In this document: piece after piece, positions 61,760 through 64,000 of the stretch
Layout of the letters: every line of letters begins with the position of its first letter
How positions within the stretch are numbered: position 1 is the stretch's first letter
Assembly (NCBI GenBank): GCA_965200685.1
Contig: OZ241379.1
Span: 2,480,001-2,544,000, forward strand
Direction of reading: 5' to 3'
DNA from: Bin5 sp965200685
GTDB lineage: Bacteria > Chloroflexota > Anaerolineae > Caldilineales > Caldilineaceae
Length of the DNA stretch: 64,000 nt
Position numbers and translations under genes: made by a program
The notes under the pieces: model-generated
The model's database searches: none
What the model was told of the DNA's origin: nothing
Seen by the model: the letters and a program-made list of their open reading frames with translations, nothing else

Positions 61760-64000
61760 TCAAGTGCCCCACACCCGCCCAATGGCTGCCTGAATCTTCC
61801 TCTCAAAGCATTCTACCAACTCACGGCTGGCTGCTATGAGGGTTTGCTCTGCTTTGATTTCAGCGACGATTTCCTGCTGTGTGGCGAGAGATGGAAGGGG
61901 CATCAGGTGTCTCTCAACCACCGTCTTACGCATTGACGGTGGTTGTGCATCGCTGGCCCAGTTCCGAAGATCAAACTCTAGCAGGTAGGCGTAGAGAAAA
62001 TCTGATAAGATCTTGGTGGTGTTGGGTACGATTCCCAAGACATTGTTGTCGTAGGTGGAATCGCAAGAAAGAATACGCTTTTTGTTCGTGTTGATAGCAG
62101 CCCCAATTTTCGGGAAGATGACTGTCCCGGCTGGGTATGACTTAGCCTTAAGTTCTGAAAGAATGTCACGGGATACTGCATTGTTCCATGACGTAATCAG
62201 CATCTCATTTCCCGGTAGGTTCATGTCGCTGACCTTCAAAAACGGAATTTCCTCATCCATTTTGCCTTGATAGAAATTCGGAAAACGAAAACCACTTTCT
62301 ACAGATGCTATTTCTTTAATTTCCACCAACGGCCATTCTGGGTCAACATGAAGATGCGGACGATAATTGTCAACCACCATCCGCGCCCCGTCTATCACCT
62401 TCTGATAGCCCTCTATCTCCGCCACGATCTCCCGCTGCACTTCCAACGGCGGCAGAGGTAAGCGAAACGATGAGTACTGTTTTGCATTGATGTTTGTCAG
62501 TGTTCCCGTCTTTGAGTTGCTTACAATCCATTCCCACCAAGAATCCGATTTGGAAATATGAAAGACATACTCAGGAAGAGCCTTAGTAGGGTCAATACGA
62601 AAGCGAATTAGGTAGCCCGCATATTGGTAAGTGCCAAGTAGATTTCCATGAAGGTACGTGCGCCCTACTGACCCAGATCGTGCAATGAGTAGATCACCCG
62701 GTTCAAGAAATCGGTCCGGCTGGATTACAGATGGCGAAACAGGATCATCGGGCTTGAGTTCGCCCCTGTCTGTGAGATCAGTGATTCGTACATACCGAAC
62801 CTTGCCATCGTAGGGAACTTTGCGAGCCACAGAACCATACTGCGGCTTGTCCAAAATTATCTCACCTAGCTCTACCCACTCATATTTCGTTTCGTTCACT
62901 CCCTTCTCTCTATACCGCTCCCCGCTCAAATTGTACTCACCATTGCCAGCGATCTTCCCCTTCTCAACCACCAACCCTACGTCCGACTGCAACACATCCA
63001 CCACCTCCCCAGACCGCACCCTACCCAGATAGGCAGACAGCTCCCCTCGCACAAGCGGTAGATCATCCCTCTCTATCGGTCTGCGCTGCGCGCCCAAGTC
63101 ATAACCATCATGTTCGATCTTGAAAAAGGCTATGTGTTCCACCCTGCGCGCCAAAGCCCTGTCCAAGATCAGGATCGAGGTCTTGACCCCAGAATAGGGC
63201 TGAAACACCCCAGACGGCAGCGATACCACCGCCACCAACATCTCCTCTACCAGCAATTTGCGGAGTTGCTTGTACGCCTGCTGACTCTGGAAGATGATCC
63301 CCTCCGGCACAATGATGCCCGCACGACCAACAGACGTCAGATGCTCGGCTATGTAGGACACGAACAGCACCTCGCTGCGCTTTGACCTCACCACAAACCG
63401 ACTGTGCGGGCGGATGCCTCCCTTCGGCGTCATAAACGGCGGATTGGCCAGGATCACATCCGCATACTCATGCCAGCGTTCCTCGCTGGTAAGCGTATCG
63501 TACTCATAGATGTGCGGATCCACAAAGCGGTGTAGGTACAGGTTCACCAACGACAGACGCACCATGTCCGGCGAGATGTCATAGCCGCAGATATTGGCAG
63601 CCAGCTGCCCCCTCTCCGCGGGCGTGAGGGTGCTGTGCCCCTGGTCATCGGTGTTGGCTGCCAAGATATGCTTATAGGCGGAGATCAGGAACCCCGCTGT
63701 ACCGCAGGCCGGGTCGAGCACCCGTTCCTCTTTCTGCGGGTTCAGGAGCGCAACCATGAAGTCGATGATATGGCGTGGGGTGCGGAACTGGCCCGCATCG
63801 CCTTGGGAGCCGAGGACCGAGAGCAGATACTCAAAGGCATCGCCGAGACGTTCGGAATGGTCATAGGTGAACTCGTTGATGACCTTGAGGAAGGCGCGCA
63901 GGGTCTGGGGGTCTCGGTAGGGGAGATAGGCGTTGTTGAAGATGCTGCGGAAGAGAGGGGGGATGCCGGGATTCTGTGGCATTCTCTCAATGGCTTCTGC
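61760..64000 (-). CDS. Fused type I-like DNA methyltransferase-specificity protein (HsdM-HsdS), partial
   Basis: At least 746 codons; the frame is open to the window edge (AEAIER precedes the first visible Met at 63982), so the true start lies outside. The N-terminal half is an N6-adenine methyltransferase: DAGQFRTPRHIIDFMV, motif I LDPACGTAGFLISA, motif IV ILANPPFMTPKGG. From about residue 360 there are two target-recognition domains, each followed by a conserved helix (LPPLEVQREIVAEIEGYQKV and LPSLATQQEIVAEIKAEQTL), as in HsdS. Normally M and S are separate chains. No HsdR motor subunit is in the window. Confidence 0.9.
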   Translation of the reverse strand, partial: AEAIERMPQNPGIPPLFRSIFNNAYLPYRDPQTLRAFLKVINEFTYDHSERLGDAFEYLLSVLGSQGDAGQFRTPRHIIDFMVALLNPQKEERVLDPACGTAGFLISAYKHILAANTDDQGHSTLTPAERGQLAANICGYDISPDMVRLSLVNLYLHRFVDPHIYEYDTLTSEERWHEYADVILANPPFMTPKGGIRPHSRFVVRSKRSEVLFVSYIAEHLTSVGRAGIIVPEGIIFQSQQAYKQLRKLLVEEMLVAVVSLPSGVFQPYSGVKTSILILDRALARRVEHIAFFKIEHDGYDLGAQRRPIERDDLPLVRGELSAYLGRVRSGEVVDVLQSDVGLVVEKGKIAGNGEYNLSGERYREKGVNETKYEWVELGEIILDKPQYGSVARKVPYDGKVRYVRITDLTDRGELKPDDPVSPSVIQPDRFLEPGDLLIARSGSVGRTYLHGNLLGTYQYAGYLIRFRIDPTKALPEYVFHISKSDSWWEWIVSNSKTGTLTNINAKQYSSFRLPLPPLEVQREIVAEIEGYQKVIDGARMVVDNYRPHLHVDPEWPLVEIKEIASVESGFRFPNFYQGKMDEEIPFLKVSDMNLPGNEMLITSWNNAVSRDILSELKAKSYPAGTVIFPKIGAAINTNKKRILSCDSTYDNNVLGIVPNTTKILSDFLYAYLLEFDLRNWASDAQPPSMRKTVVERHLMPLPSLATQQEIVAEIKAEQTLIAASRELVECFERKIQAAIGRVWGT

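Overview
The window most likely comes from a member of the Chloroflexota, probably an Anaerolineae/Caldilineae-type lineage. This is inferred from four things: surface proteins ending in the same LFLPLVRQ motif behind Thr/Pro-rich linkers, a bacterial Elp3 gene, a GT-C/S9/MFS gene mix, and dense short interspersed repeats. There are no rRNA or tRNA genes, no complete insertion sequence, no CRISPR array and no replication origin.

Layout. 0-7.2 kb holds minus-strand catabolic genes (DegT aminotransferase, PdxA-like and LarA-like proteins, a hexulose-phosphate-synthase-like enzyme, a zinc dehydrogenase), interrupted by a compact type II restriction-modification pair. 7.2-21.3 kb holds a coiled-coil protein with a nuclease-like C-terminus, a probably membrane-anchored ADP-ribosylglycohydrolase, two convergent GT-C glycosyltransferases, an S9 peptidase, an MFS exporter, a BtrH-like protein, galactokinase, and a head-to-head pair of a Trm9-like methyltransferase and Elp3. 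21.4-28.7 kb holds a lipoprotein and the phosphate operon pstS-pstC-pstA-pstB-arsC-phoU with a Pho-box-like promoter array and a decayed second pstS. 29-37.9 kb holds a coiled-coil membrane protein and two giant modular leucine-rich-repeat surface proteins. 38-40.6 kb holds a PhoR/PhoB-like two-component pair.

40.8-56.9 kb holds an M20 peptidase, a NYN-domain protein, GT2, the hibernation factor Hpf, ComF with a previously unlisted Flp-like pilin, and a zinc-ribbon coiled-coil protein. It also holds a sugar-acid oxidation set (epimerase/dehydrogenase, creatininase-family amidase, 2-hydroxyacid dehydrogenase, lactonase, enolase-superfamily enzyme, SDR), a DsbA gene followed by a DsbB fused to cytochrome c, and Pth. 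56.9-64 kb holds Mfd, a 143-bp tandem repeat array, and a fused type I-like HsdM-HsdS that runs off the window.

The most striking system is the LRR pair. Both genes carry a long pure-C tract just after the start codon and before the signal anchor (C17 and C22). The tract lengths place one gene in frame and the other out of frame, which is the layout of phase-variable contingency loci. In the out-of-frame gene the short upstream frame ends in an ATGA overlap with an internal start preceded by GAGGAG, so slippage may switch N-terminal isoforms and not only turn expression on and off. A third, truncated copy of the leader lies upstream.

Other highlights are the Elp3/Trm9-like wobble-uridine pair, the DsbB-cytochrome c fusion, and a GCAGTGGCCTGTG-type repeat family that sits in many intergenic gaps and has entered coding sequences (histidine kinase, Mfd, ends of ComF and DegT).
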